A stretch of 6,121 nucleotides of DNA from the NCBI GenBank assembly GCA_964493015.1, contig CAZBLU010000050.1, positions 1 to 6,121 on the forward strand. Reading direction: 5' to 3'. Position numbers and translations under genes: made by a program. The stretch comes from Caldimicrobium sp964493015 (GTDB taxonomy: Bacteria > Desulfobacterota > Thermodesulfobacteria > Thermodesulfobacteriales > Thermodesulfobacteriaceae). Below the pieces are notes generated by a model. The model saw only the letters and a list, made by a program, of their open reading frames with translations. It had not been told where the DNA came from and did no database searches. This document shows, one piece after another, positions 1-5,830 of this stretch; positions within the stretch are counted from its first letter, which is position 1; each line of letters begins with the position of its first letter.

Positions 1-22
1 CTGTCAAGTGTGCAATGCTTTT

Positions 23-286
23 TTATTCTACAAACTGGGAGAGGATGTAAATATTTAAGATGCAGAGGGTGCGGTCAAGGAAAGAGGCTCCATCAACAAG
101 GTCAGTAATAAGACATTTACCTTTAGAGAGGTAAATCTTTTCAAGAGAGATGATTTTTAGGTCTTCAAAGGAGAGGTTCCAGTAACTCAGAAAAAGAGGG
201 GGTGAGAGAGAGTTAATATCTCATCTGAAGGTAGGAAGAGAGTGGTATTGTTTTGATATTATGTTGGATAGAGTTAAGTGTTCTTA
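23..286 (-). pseudogene. Decayed coding remnant of unknown function
   Basis: On the minus strand one frame reads about 66 codons from just below an in-frame TGA (221-223) to a TAA at 23-25. The same frame stays open for about 20 more codons upstream of that TGA, up to about 286. The peptide looks protein-like, with stretches such as SLEKIYLSKGKCLITDLVDG and an aromatic/aliphatic C-terminus. Its codon use (CTC, CTT, GCC, ATC) resembles that of the good genes nearby. I see no start codon with a ribosome binding site. Replacing the TGA by TGG would join the two parts. I do not recognise the family. It could also be a chance open frame, but length and composition favour a decayed gene end. Confidence 0.35.
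115..136. repeat. Perfect 8-bp inverted repeat, 6-nt loop
   Basis: ATTTACCT at 115-122 is followed by six bases and then by its exact reverse complement AGGTAAAT at 129-136. It lies inside the decayed minus-strand frame and has no T-tract on either side, so it is not an evident terminator. It may be a coincidence in coding sequence. Confidence 0.4.
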
Positions 287-342
287 TCTTCTGAGAATAC
301 TACCCCCTTCAAATTCATTTTATATTTTTTCAAAATTCCCCC

Positions 343-370
343 TTGACTTTTTATTTAAGTTATATAAGAT
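343..370 (+). promoter_or_regulatory. Sigma-70-like promoter of the CydA/CydA' unit
   Basis: TTGACT (343-348, five of six consensus bases) is followed after 16 bp by TAAGAT (365-370, four of six). The region is AT-rich, and the predicted start near 377 leaves a leader of about 50 nt before the ATG at 427. A 15-bp imperfect palindrome, GTTATATAAGATAAC (359-373, five-base arms), covers the -10 box and could be an operator. The promoter call rests only on consensus matching and position. Confidence 0.5.
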
Positions 371-426
371 AACTGACAAAGGATTTTTTAAAAAGTTTTT
401 CATAAAAAAATTAAGGAGGTGGGAGG

Positions 427-1737
427 ATGTATCCAATTTGGGAGGTGCCGGTTTTAAGTGCCGGCTTCATTTTAGGTATTATTGCTACCTTTCATGTATT
501 GCCGTCTCACCTATCTACCAGTGCTATGTGGTTCAATGTCTTTATTGAGACGAAGGCTTATAGGGAGAACCGACCTGAGCTTTTAGAGTTCATCAAGAAG
601 TATGCCCTGCTCCTACTTGTTTTTTCTTATGTTACTGGAACCCTTTCTGGTATAGGTATCTGGTTTTCCGCAACTGTTGCCTCTCCAAGGGCCATCTCTG
701 GACTTATTCACAACTATGTCTGGGGCTGGGCTACTGAGTGGGTCTTCTTTATCATTGAGGTCCTTGGCATAATGATCTACTACTACACCCTTGGTAAAGT
801 TGCTCCTAAAATTCACTTAAAGCTTGGATGGATCTTTGCTATAGGCTCTTGGACCACCATGGTCATCATTGTGGGTATTCTTGCCTTCATGCTCTCACCT
901 GGTAAGTGGGTAGAAACAGGTGGCTTCTTTGATGGTTTCTTTAATCAGACCTATTTTCCTCAGCTTCTCATGAGAAGTGCTTTTATGTTTGCCGTGGCAG
1001 GAGTTTATGCTATTGCTGTTGCTTCAACCATGAAGAATCAAGAAGCTAAGCGTTATATCATGAAGATGGCAAGTCTGTGGGGCATTGGGGGAATGATTGC
1101 AGGAATTCTCCTCTTTTTCCTCTATCTCAAGTCCTTACCTGCTCACAACAGAGAGCTACTTTCTGTACTCAATATTAGTGGATTGAAGACTACTATTTTG
1201 GTAAGCTTAGTGATTATTTTGCTTTATTTCATCTGGGCCAATCTCAAGCCAGAGTCCATTAAATTACCTGTTGCCGTTGTAGCCATCATTATTATCTTTG
1301 CTGGCATCTTCTCTACAGAGAGAATAAGAGAAATGATTAGAAAGCCTTATATTTTTGGGACCCAGATGTATAGTAATCAAATTGCTGCTAAGGATGTGCC
1401 AGCTAAAGGTGTTACTAAGGAAACAGACCTTATAAATACTAAAGGGGTGCTAAATGTAGCCCCATTTGTGCCTGAGAATTTGAGAGTCATAACAGACCAA
1501 AATAAGGTTCAGGCAGGAAAGATGATCGCCCTTATTGAGTGTTCTGCCTGTCATGCAATTGGAGATTCTGGATTAAGACCTTTGAAGAGCTTTGTTAAGA
1601 GGATTGGTTTAACTGATGAGGCAGCTGCTGATGCCTGGTTGGAAGCCCTGGGTAATTATCCCTATATGCCACCCTTTATGGGCACACCTACGGAAAGACA
1701 AGCTTTAGCTGCCTATTTGGCTACTTTAGCAAAATAA
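427..1737 (+). CDS. Cytochrome bd-superfamily CydA-like subunit with C-terminal heme c domain
   Basis: This is an integral membrane oxygen-reductase subunit of 436 aa. About eight membrane segments are visible (roughly 10-35, 57-80, 98-121, 131-155, 181-201, 212-234, 252-271, 278-296). A periplasmic linker and a cytochrome c domain follow: CSACH at 372-376, with Met414 or Met418 in YMPPFMGT as the likely distal ligand. By-eye alignment with E. coli CydA (numbering from memory) gives His23 for His19, Glu111 for Glu107 with Glu104 near Glu99, and EMIRKPY (302-308) for E445-YGRQPW. The long quinol loop is absent: only about 15 residues separate segments 6 and 7. The position of His186 carries Met182, so heme b558 may be missing. 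The outside N-terminus and even number of segments put heme c on the periplasmic side, so it probably accepts electrons from cytochrome c or a similar donor. The start is fixed by AAGGAGGT (413-420) six bases upstream. The paralogue follows after 24 bp. Family certain, substrate inferred. Confidence 0.87.
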   Translation: MYPIWEVPVLSAGFILGIIATFHVLPSHLSTSAMWFNVFIETKAYRENRPELLEFIKKYALLLLVFSYVTGTLSGIGIWFSATVASPRAISGLIHNYVWGWATEWVFFIIEVLGIMIYYYTLGKVAPKIHLKLGWIFAIGSWTTMVIIVGILAFMLSPGKWVETGGFFDGFFNQTYFPQLLMRSAFMFAVAGVYAIAVASTMKNQEAKRYIMKMASLWGIGGMIAGILLFFLYLKSLPAHNRELLSVLNISGLKTTILVSLVIILLYFIWANLKPESIKLPVAVVAIIIIFAGIFSTERIREMIRKPYIFGTQMYSNQIAAKDVPAKGVTKETDLINTKGVLNVAPFVPENLRVITDQNKVQAGKMIALIECSACHAIGDSGLRPLKSFVKRIGLTDEAAADAWLEALGNYPYMPPFMGTPTERQALAAYLATLAK

Positions 1738-1761
1738 AAATTTGAAAAGGAGGGAGAGCAT

Positions 1762-2976
1762 ATGGATATTGTGCAGGCAATAAAGGCTTTACAAGACCCT
1801 ATGGGAATTCCCTTCTACCCTATTGTATTCATAATTTTAATGGTATTAACATTTGCCATACATATAATTTTTGTAAACTTTGTGGTTGGCTCTTCTATCT
1901 TTGCCATCTATGGAGCCCTTAAAGGAGAGGGGCATTGGGCAAGGCTTTCAAAGTCCTTGGTCAAGGCAACACCCATTACCAATGCTGTAGCTATTTTGAT
2001 AGGTATTGCTCCACTTTTATTTGTGCAGGTGGTTTATGATCCCTTTTGGTATGTTTCTAATACTCTGTCTGCCTGGTGGGTCCTTGGGTTCCTTTTCTTC
2101 TTATTAATAGGCTATTTTGCCGCATATATCTTTTATCTCAAGGGGGAAAACTCCCCTGGCCTTGGTAAATTTGCTGGAATAGTTACAGTAATTATGTTTT
2201 TGCTTGCGGCTTATACGATCCATGCTTTAAACTATCAGGCCTTGTTGCCAGAAAAATGGATTAGCTGGTATGTTACGGGAACGGAGGTGGACACTTCTGG
2301 AAGTAGTATTCATGCCTTCCAGTTACCCAGACTTCTCCACTTCCTTGTGCCAGCCTTTGCTATGATTGGCATTTATTTTATGCTCTATGCCTGGTATTTT
2401 AGTAAGAGAGAGGATTTTAGCCCAGAATATCTGAATTGGGTGGGTAACCTTGGAGCAAAGCTTGCTCTCTATGCCTCCCTTGTTCAGGCCCTTGTAGGTT
2501 TCTGGTGGTTATTCAGTGTGCCAGCCAAATTTAGTTTTCATACCAATCCCTTCTTTTTACTTGCCTTCCTCTCTGCCTTAGCCCTTCTTGCCTTCCTCTT
2601 TAAAGCTCAAAAGGACCCAGCAAAGAATGCTATACCTGCCTTTGTTCTTGCCTTTGTCACGGTTTTACTTATGGCTGCAGCAAGAGAAACCTTAAGAGTT
2701 CTCTACCTTGCAGAAGTAAAGTATTCACCCCTTGATTACAAGGTTAATCTTGATCTTGGAAGCACAGCCCTCTTTTTTGCCACTTTCCTTATGGGCCTTG
2801 TGATTATAGGCTATCAGGTAGCTGTGGCCTTTCTCTCTGGGAGGTCTACACAGGTCCTTGAGGAGACACCAGGCCTTAATAAATGGGGAAAGATTAGTAT
2901 TGCCCTTTTGCTACTCTGGCTAATTATTGTAGCTGGTCTTGGTATAATCCTCACCTTCAAGAACTACATCTTGTAA
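1762..2976 (+). CDS. Second CydA-like subunit (CydA'), partner of the heme c fused subunit
   Basis: This 404-aa polytopic protein has about nine or ten membrane segments and no heme c. It is a diverged paralogue of the preceding subunit and takes the place normally held by CydB. The first helix carries His34 (FAIHIIFVNF), matching CydA His19. LPRLLHFLVPAFAMIG (188-203) aligns with FPQLLMRSAFMFAVAG of the partner and puts His193 at the position of CydA His186. RETLR (308-312) matches REMIR (301-305) of the partner, with Glu309 at the place of CydA Glu445. The Glu99/Glu107 pair of the heme d region is not seen (ALSAWW-type helix around 103-125 has no Glu). I therefore infer that it is mainly structural or holds a different heme set. 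AAAAGGAGGG (1745-1754) lies seven bases before the ATG. It is co-transcribed with the upstream gene and followed by a strong terminator. CydA' is a family term; the exact subclass is not proven. Confidence 0.8.
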   Translation: MDIVQAIKALQDPMGIPFYPIVFIILMVLTFAIHIIFVNFVVGSSIFAIYGALKGEGHWARLSKSLVKATPITNAVAILIGIAPLLFVQVVYDPFWYVSNTLSAWWVLGFLFFLLIGYFAAYIFYLKGENSPGLGKFAGIVTVIMFLLAAYTIHALNYQALLPEKWISWYVTGTEVDTSGSSIHAFQLPRLLHFLVPAFAMIGIYFMLYAWYFSKREDFSPEYLNWVGNLGAKLALYASLVQALVGFWWLFSVPAKFSFHTNPFFLLAFLSALALLAFLFKAQKDPAKNAIPAFVLAFVTVLLMAAARETLRVLYLAEVKYSPLDYKVNLDLGSTALFFATFLMGLVIIGYQVAVAFLSGRSTQVLEETPGLNKWGKISIALLLLWLIIVAGLGIILTFKNYIL

Positions 2977-3004
2977 GACCATAAAAGAAGTCTCTAATTC
3001 TTTA

Positions 3005-3036
3005 AAAGGGCAGGGGCAACCCTGCCCTTTCTTTTT
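3005..3036 (+). terminator. Rho-independent terminator of the CydA/CydA' unit
   Basis: An 11-bp perfect stem pairs AAAGGGCAGGG (3005-3015) with CCCTGCCCTTT (3020-3030). The loop is GCAA (3016-3019), a stable GNRA tetraloop. It is followed by CTTTTT and, after four bases, a run of seven T. It begins 28 bp after the stop of the second subunit. Only the plus side has a T-tract, so termination is one-directional. Confidence 0.9.
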
Positions 3037-3052
3037 GCAATTTTTTTGAGAT

Positions 3053-4008
3053 ATGACTAAGGCGTTTACCAAATATCTATTGAGGAAAAGAAAAGCACTC
3101 CTTAAGTTATTATTACTTAATTTTATACTTGCACCTTAACTTGAATATAAAGAGCGTGCCTTCTTAAGATTGGATTTATCTACCTTCACTTTACATGTTT
3201 TAGGCCTAAAATTTCCTTTTGAGAGCCTCTTTCTCTTTTTGCCATTTATAGCAGCCTTGAGTTCCCTTTTTATGGCTCTAAGTATGCTTTTAGGTAGGCT
3301 TTGGTGTGGCTGGTTTTGCCCTCAAACCTTAGTCTGTGATTTAACCGAGCCCTTGAAAAGGAAGCCCTTCCTTTTCTATCCCGCAATCTTTCTCCTCTCC
3401 TTGGTCCTAACTTTTACCCTCTTTTTTTACTTCCAGTCCCCATATCCCTATCTTTTTTTGTTATTTTCTACTAAGTGAACATCCTTACCACTATTTTGGC
3501 TTTTTTTATTTGCTCTCCTAATCTTTTTAAATTTTGCCTTGTATAGAAGGAATTTTTGTCGTGAGCTCTGTCTTACTGCTTGGATTCAGAAAATGGGCCT
3601 TATGTGTTCTTTACCCTGTCTGTGAGCATGGCTCTCTTTCTCGTTATTCCCCTCTATTATAAGCTTCAGAGTGATTTAAGAGTTGGATCCTATGTGAGGG
3701 TAACAAAGCCAAATATGGAAGGAAAAGGGGTAAAGAGACAATTGGTCATAGTGATTGAAAATCGGAGTGATAAGAAAAGGGTCCTTGCTGTGAAAAGCAT
3801 CCCTTCTCAGGTTTTAAGTGAGAAGGAGATTGAGATCATACATAAGAGCAAAAGAACCTATTTTTTGGATCTGCCAGATCTGCCAATAAAGGAAGAGCCT
3901 GTTAAAATTATCCTTGAGACTCCCGAAGGAAAGATTCTTTTTGAAAAGAAGATTACCCCCTTAGAAAAAATCAGTTTAGCACATATCGAACAGGAAGCCT
4001 TATTTTGA
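3053..4008 (+). pseudogene. ccoG: Broken ccoG/fixG-like gene (4Fe-4S membrane protein), ferredoxin core deleted
   Basis: CcoG (FixG/RdxA) is a polyferredoxin membrane protein that helps copper delivery to cbb3-type cytochrome oxidases. One frame runs from ATG 3053 to 3625, broken by TAA at 3137-3139 and TGA at 3476-3478. It reads through NFILAP, RLDLSTFTLHVLGLKFPF and GRLWCGWFCPQTLVCDL (compare the CcoG signature GRVWCGYACPQT). It continues to a hydrophobic segment and RRNFCRELCLTAWIQKM, which resembles the FC-x3-CPYARFQ region. The next frame then takes over: it is open from 3565, a TTG at 3580 is its first start, and it ends at 4008. It holds one membrane segment and the Ig-like C-terminal domain typical of FixG. 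The roughly 100 residues with the CxxCxxC ferredoxin clusters are missing between the two parts. About 318 codons remain, against roughly 450 or more in intact homologues. No good ribosome binding site precedes 3053. The 3' end overlaps tonB by 38 bp on the other strand. The product is almost certainly non-functional, unless the assembly is faulty. Confidence 0.75.
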
Positions 4009-4396
4009 CTTCTACTGGGGGTTGGGGGAAAAAGGGGGCTGTTTTTTTGAGCACTTCAAGGGTATTTTTATCAAGGACCTCATAGCCTGAAGATTTTTCA
4101 ATGGAAAGGTCCCTAATCTCACCCTTTGGAGTAAGAACAAAAGTAATAATTAGATTGCCCTGCCAGCCCATCCTGCGGGCAAGATAGGGATAGCCNNNNN
4201 NNNNNNNNNNNNNNNNNNNNNNNNNNNNNNNNNNNNNNNNNNNNNNNNNNNNNNNNNNNNNNNNNNNNNNNNNNNNNNNNNNNNNNNNNNNNNNNTCACT
4301 TTTTCCCTGAGGCAAGAAGTGTGAAAGGAGAAGGATAATTAATAGAAAAATGAGATGAAGACCTAAGGACTGCAAAAAGGGCCCAAGTCTTAACAT
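3971..4396 (-). CDS. tonB: TonB energy-transducing protein (interrupted by assembly gap)
   Basis: TonB carries proton-motive force from the ExbB/ExbD motor to outer-membrane receptors. The N-terminus has a short charged start and one signal-anchor helix (about residues 6-29, GLHLIFLLIILLLSHFL) with the His typical of TonB anchors. The C-terminal domain is clear: GYPYLARRMGWQGNLIITF, then LTPKGEIRDLSIEKSSGYE and a final PVRYVLN. The middle is covered by 100 N, so the proline-rich periplasmic linker is unseen. The 141-aa length is nominal, and frame continuity across the gap is assumed. The ATG at 4396 lies one base after the exbD stop (TAAGATG), suggesting translational coupling, since no strong ribosome binding site is present. 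The 3' end runs antisense into the ccoG remnant. It is the last gene of exbB-exbD-tonB. Confidence 0.85.
   Translation of the reverse strand: MLRLGPFLQSLGLHLIFLLIILLLSHFLPQGKSXXXXXXXXXXXXXXXXXXXXXXXXXXXXXXXXXXGYPYLARRMGWQGNLIITFVLTPKGEIRDLSIEKSSGYEVLDKNTLEVLKKTAPFFPQPPVEVKIRLPVRYVLN
4196..4295. other. 100-N scaffold gap
   Basis: Exactly 100 N are present, the usual placeholder for a gap of unknown size between contigs. It falls inside tonB, where a proline- and lysine-rich linker is expected. Low-complexity sequence there could have stopped the assembler. Distances across this point should not be trusted. Confidence 0.97.
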
Positions 4397-4397
4397 C

Positions 4398-4778
4398 TTA
4401 GCTCTTTAGGGTTCTTAAACTAATTTTCGTAAAGGAGAGCTCTTTGAAGAGGTCAAGGACACTGATTAGGCTTTGGGCCCTTGCCTCTCTATCTACATTA
4501 AGAATAATCGTTGTATCCCTGCTAAGAGCGGAGAGGATGTCTCTTAGCTCAGAGAGGCTGATTACTTTTTCTCCCCAGAGGATTTTTCCCTCCTTAGTTA
4601 GGGAGAGCTCTATGGGTCTTTGATGGGTTAAGGTATCTGCCCTCTTTGCCTCAGGGAGTTTCACAGGGATATAGCCAGTCTGGATAAAGGTTGCCGTAAC
4701 AAGCACTATGGTTAAAAGGACAAGCATAATGTCTACCAAGGGTATAACATTAATATAGTCAAACTCTTTATTCTCCAT
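4398..4778 (-). CDS. exbD: ExbD biopolymer transport protein
   Basis: ExbD is the single-span partner of ExbB in the proton-driven motor that powers TonB. It has 126 aa, close to the normal family length of 130-140. The N-terminus MENKEFDYINVIPLVDIMLV contains the conserved INVxPxxD motif. Asp16 is the proton-carrying residue (Asp25 in E. coli ExbD), set in the only membrane helix (about 11-33). The rest is the periplasmic domain (LSLTKEGKILWGEKVISLSE, then TIILNVDREA), as in ExbD/TolR. The ATG at 4778 lies inside the end of exbB, an 11-bp overlap, so the two are translationally coupled. tonB follows after one base. TolR is the alternative, but a tonB neighbour and a receptor remnant favour ExbD. 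Confidence 0.92.
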   Translation of the reverse strand: MENKEFDYINVIPLVDIMLVLLTIVLVTATFIQTGYIPVKLPEAKRADTLTHQRPIELSLTKEGKILWGEKVISLSELRDILSALSRDTTIILNVDREARAQSLISVLDLFKELSFTKISLRTLKS

Positions 4779-5196
4779 TTCTCATGCTCTGAAAGAGGGC
4801 TAATTTTTCCTTTACTTTTCTTAAGAGGTAATTATACATAATGGTTGTGGGAATGGCTACAAGGAGGCCCACAGCAGTAGCCTTAAGGGCAAGGGCAAGG
4901 CCAACCATAATTTTTTTACTATCAACAAGGCCCTCTTCTCCAATGGTATAGAAGGTAAGCATAATGCCAAGCACTGTGCCAAGAAGGCCAATATAGGGAG
5001 CATTTGCCCCAATGGAGGCCACAAGGTGAAGCCCCTTGGTAAGCTCTACTTCCAGCTCCTCCCTTTTGCGGTATGCCTTAAGGTCAACCCTTCTATAAAA
5101 ACTCAATCTCTCTAAAAAGATAGCCAGAGCAACCATACTTAAAAGAAGGAGGATCCCAATCACCCCATAGTCTACAAGATATCTTAGGCTATCCAT
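4768..5196 (-). CDS. exbB: ExbB proton channel protein (short type)
   Basis: ExbB forms the multimeric proton channel that, with ExbD, energises TonB. At 142 aa it is much shorter than E. coli ExbB (about 244) and resembles the compact form seen in epsilonproteobacteria and other thermophiles. There are three membrane helices. The first is near residues 10-28 (GVIGILLLLSMVALAIFLER). The second is GANAPYIGLLGTVLGIMLTF (63-82), the MotA/TolQ/ExbB signature. The third is ALKATAVGLLVAIPTTIMYN (102-121), with the conserved polar Thr residues that line the channel. The start is set by GAGGAG (complement of 5202-5207) six bases upstream of ATG 5196. No separate promoter is evident between it and the broken receptor gene, so it was probably transcribed from upstream. 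Confidence 0.9.
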   Translation of the reverse strand: MDSLRYLVDYGVIGILLLLSMVALAIFLERLSFYRRVDLKAYRKREELEVELTKGLHLVASIGANAPYIGLLGTVLGIMLTFYTIGEEGLVDSKKIMVGLALALKATAVGLLVAIPTTIMYNYLLRKVKEKLALFQSMRNGE

Positions 5197-5227
5197 AAAA
5201 ACTCCTCAACTTTTTTCTCAAGGATTA

Positions 5228-5439
5228 TCAGCATGGAGCATTGAACTCCCGAGCAAGCACTCCCATGGGGCAGGCACAGCCCTCAAGAGGCTCCTTAATC
5301 TTGCCCACTGTGAGATATCTAAGGCCCTCTGCCTCTTTTTCACCATCCCCTTGCCCCCAAGGAGCTCAAGAAGACTAATTAAAACCTTCCTCATCCCCCT
5401 TGCCCCACATAAGTTTTTATAAAGAATAACACCAGGTAT
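5228..5439 (-). pseudogene. Fragment of a CooC/MinD-like ATPase
   Basis: Two overlapping minus-strand frames each carry a piece that looks like the same family. The first frame, open after 5440, reads LYKNLCGARGMRKVLISLLE followed by LLGGKGMVKK, reminiscent of the region after the DxDxN motif that ends in LGGK in CooC-type proteins. The second frame, open from 5365 to TGA 5228-5230, reads GLRYLTVGKIKEPLEG then CACPMGVLAREF. The CxC motif (GCACPMG) after VGKI is a feature I associate with CooC-like nickel/CODH maturation ATPases. A frameshift lies around 5330-5360. The P-loop and the whole C-terminal half are absent, so it cannot work. It lies between the receptor remnant and exbB on the same strand. 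The family assignment is from memory and only moderate. Confidence 0.45.
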
Positions 5440-5682
5440 TTAAAAAATAAAGGGCATGTATAAAAGGAGCTCCAACTGCATAGCTTGTGCCAGAGAGGGC
5501 ATCATCAAAGGCATTGACTATAGAAATATACTTTTTGTCAAAGAGGTTATTAAACTCTAAGCTTAGGGTAAAGTCTTTGAGGCTGAAGAATTTCTCCCTT
5601 TTATAACTAAGGCAGAAAGCTTCAATGGCAGAGCCAAACTAACTAAAACCCCACTGAGAAAAACCTTTAAGACCCTTTTCAT
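5417..5682 (-). pseudogene. TonB-dependent outer-membrane receptor, internal deletion remnant
   Basis: The start is intact: AAGGAGG (complement of 5688-5694) lies five bases before ATG 5682. It opens with a signal peptide, MKRVLKVFLSGVLVSLALPL. After about 20 residues this frame becomes nonsense and ends at a TAA near 5563. A second frame then reads REKFFSLKDFTLSLEFNNLF, DKKYISIVNAFDDALSG and TSYAVGAPF. This is the classic last part of a receptor barrel (NLFDKKY and the G-A-P-F turn before the final strand). It runs to TAA 5417-5419, but removing one T at 5461 would give PFYMPFIF and a TAA at 5440-5442, the expected C-terminal Phe. The plug and most of the 22-strand barrel, several hundred codons, are gone. 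It heads the exbB-exbD-tonB cluster, so it was probably the cognate receptor. Its ligand cannot be told. Confidence 0.7.
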
Positions 5683-5722
5683 ATTTTCCTCCTTCTTGAC
5701 ATAAAGTATTATTAAATTTAAA

Positions 5723-5749
5723 ATCATAACACTAAATGTAAACTTGCAA
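5723..5749 (-). promoter_or_regulatory. Weak candidate promoter for the receptor/exbBD-tonB unit
   Basis: Reading the minus strand, TTGCAA (5749-5744) is followed after 15 bp by TATGAT (5728-5723, five of six consensus bases). The predicted start would leave a leader of about 30 nt before ATG 5682. The spacer is short and the whole stretch is AT-rich, so other boxes are possible (for example TTTACA at 5742-5737). A TTAAATTTAA palindrome (5712-5721) sits just downstream. I see no convincing Fur box. Confidence 0.3.
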
Positions 5750-5796
5750 TTTAAAGTAATATTTTTCACAAGTTAATGAAGCTCTTATACAGGGCC

Positions 5797-5824
5797 TTGT
5801 CAAAGGAGAATTAGGGTTTATAGT
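5797..5824 (+). promoter_or_regulatory. Strong promoter of the right-end gene, likely leaderless
   Basis: TTGTCA (5797-5802, five of six) and TATAGT (5819-5824, five of six) are 16 bp apart. The usual start point, about seven bases after the -10 box, falls on the A of the ATG at 5831. The only Shine-Dalgarno-like sequence, AAAGGAG (5802-5808), ends 22 bases before the ATG, too far to serve it, and lies within the promoter spacer. Confidence 0.55.
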
Positions 5825-5830
5825 AATATT

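Noticed and set aside
261..548. Plus-strand 95-codon open frame
   Set aside because: It overlaps the promoter and the first part of the oxidase gene in another frame and has no ribosome binding site; the CydA-like start at 427 has a perfect one.
613..816. Minus-strand 67-codon open frame
   Set aside because: It lies wholly inside the CydA-like gene, antisense to conserved helices, and has no recognisable domain.
3476..3478. In-frame TGA as a selenocysteine codon in the ccoG-like gene
   Set aside because: The residue is at the end of a hydrophobic loop with no redox motif, a TAA also interrupts the frame at 3137, and the gene has further lesions; decay is simpler.
5701..5760. Fur box in front of the receptor remnant
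   Set aside because: The AT-rich palindromic bits (TTAAATTTAA) do not match the GATAATGATAATCATTATC pattern well enough.
5563..5769. Receptor start at an upstream ATG (5769)
   Set aside because: The AAGGAGG site and signal peptide begin at 5682; the extra 29 residues are AT-rich and lack a ribosome binding site.
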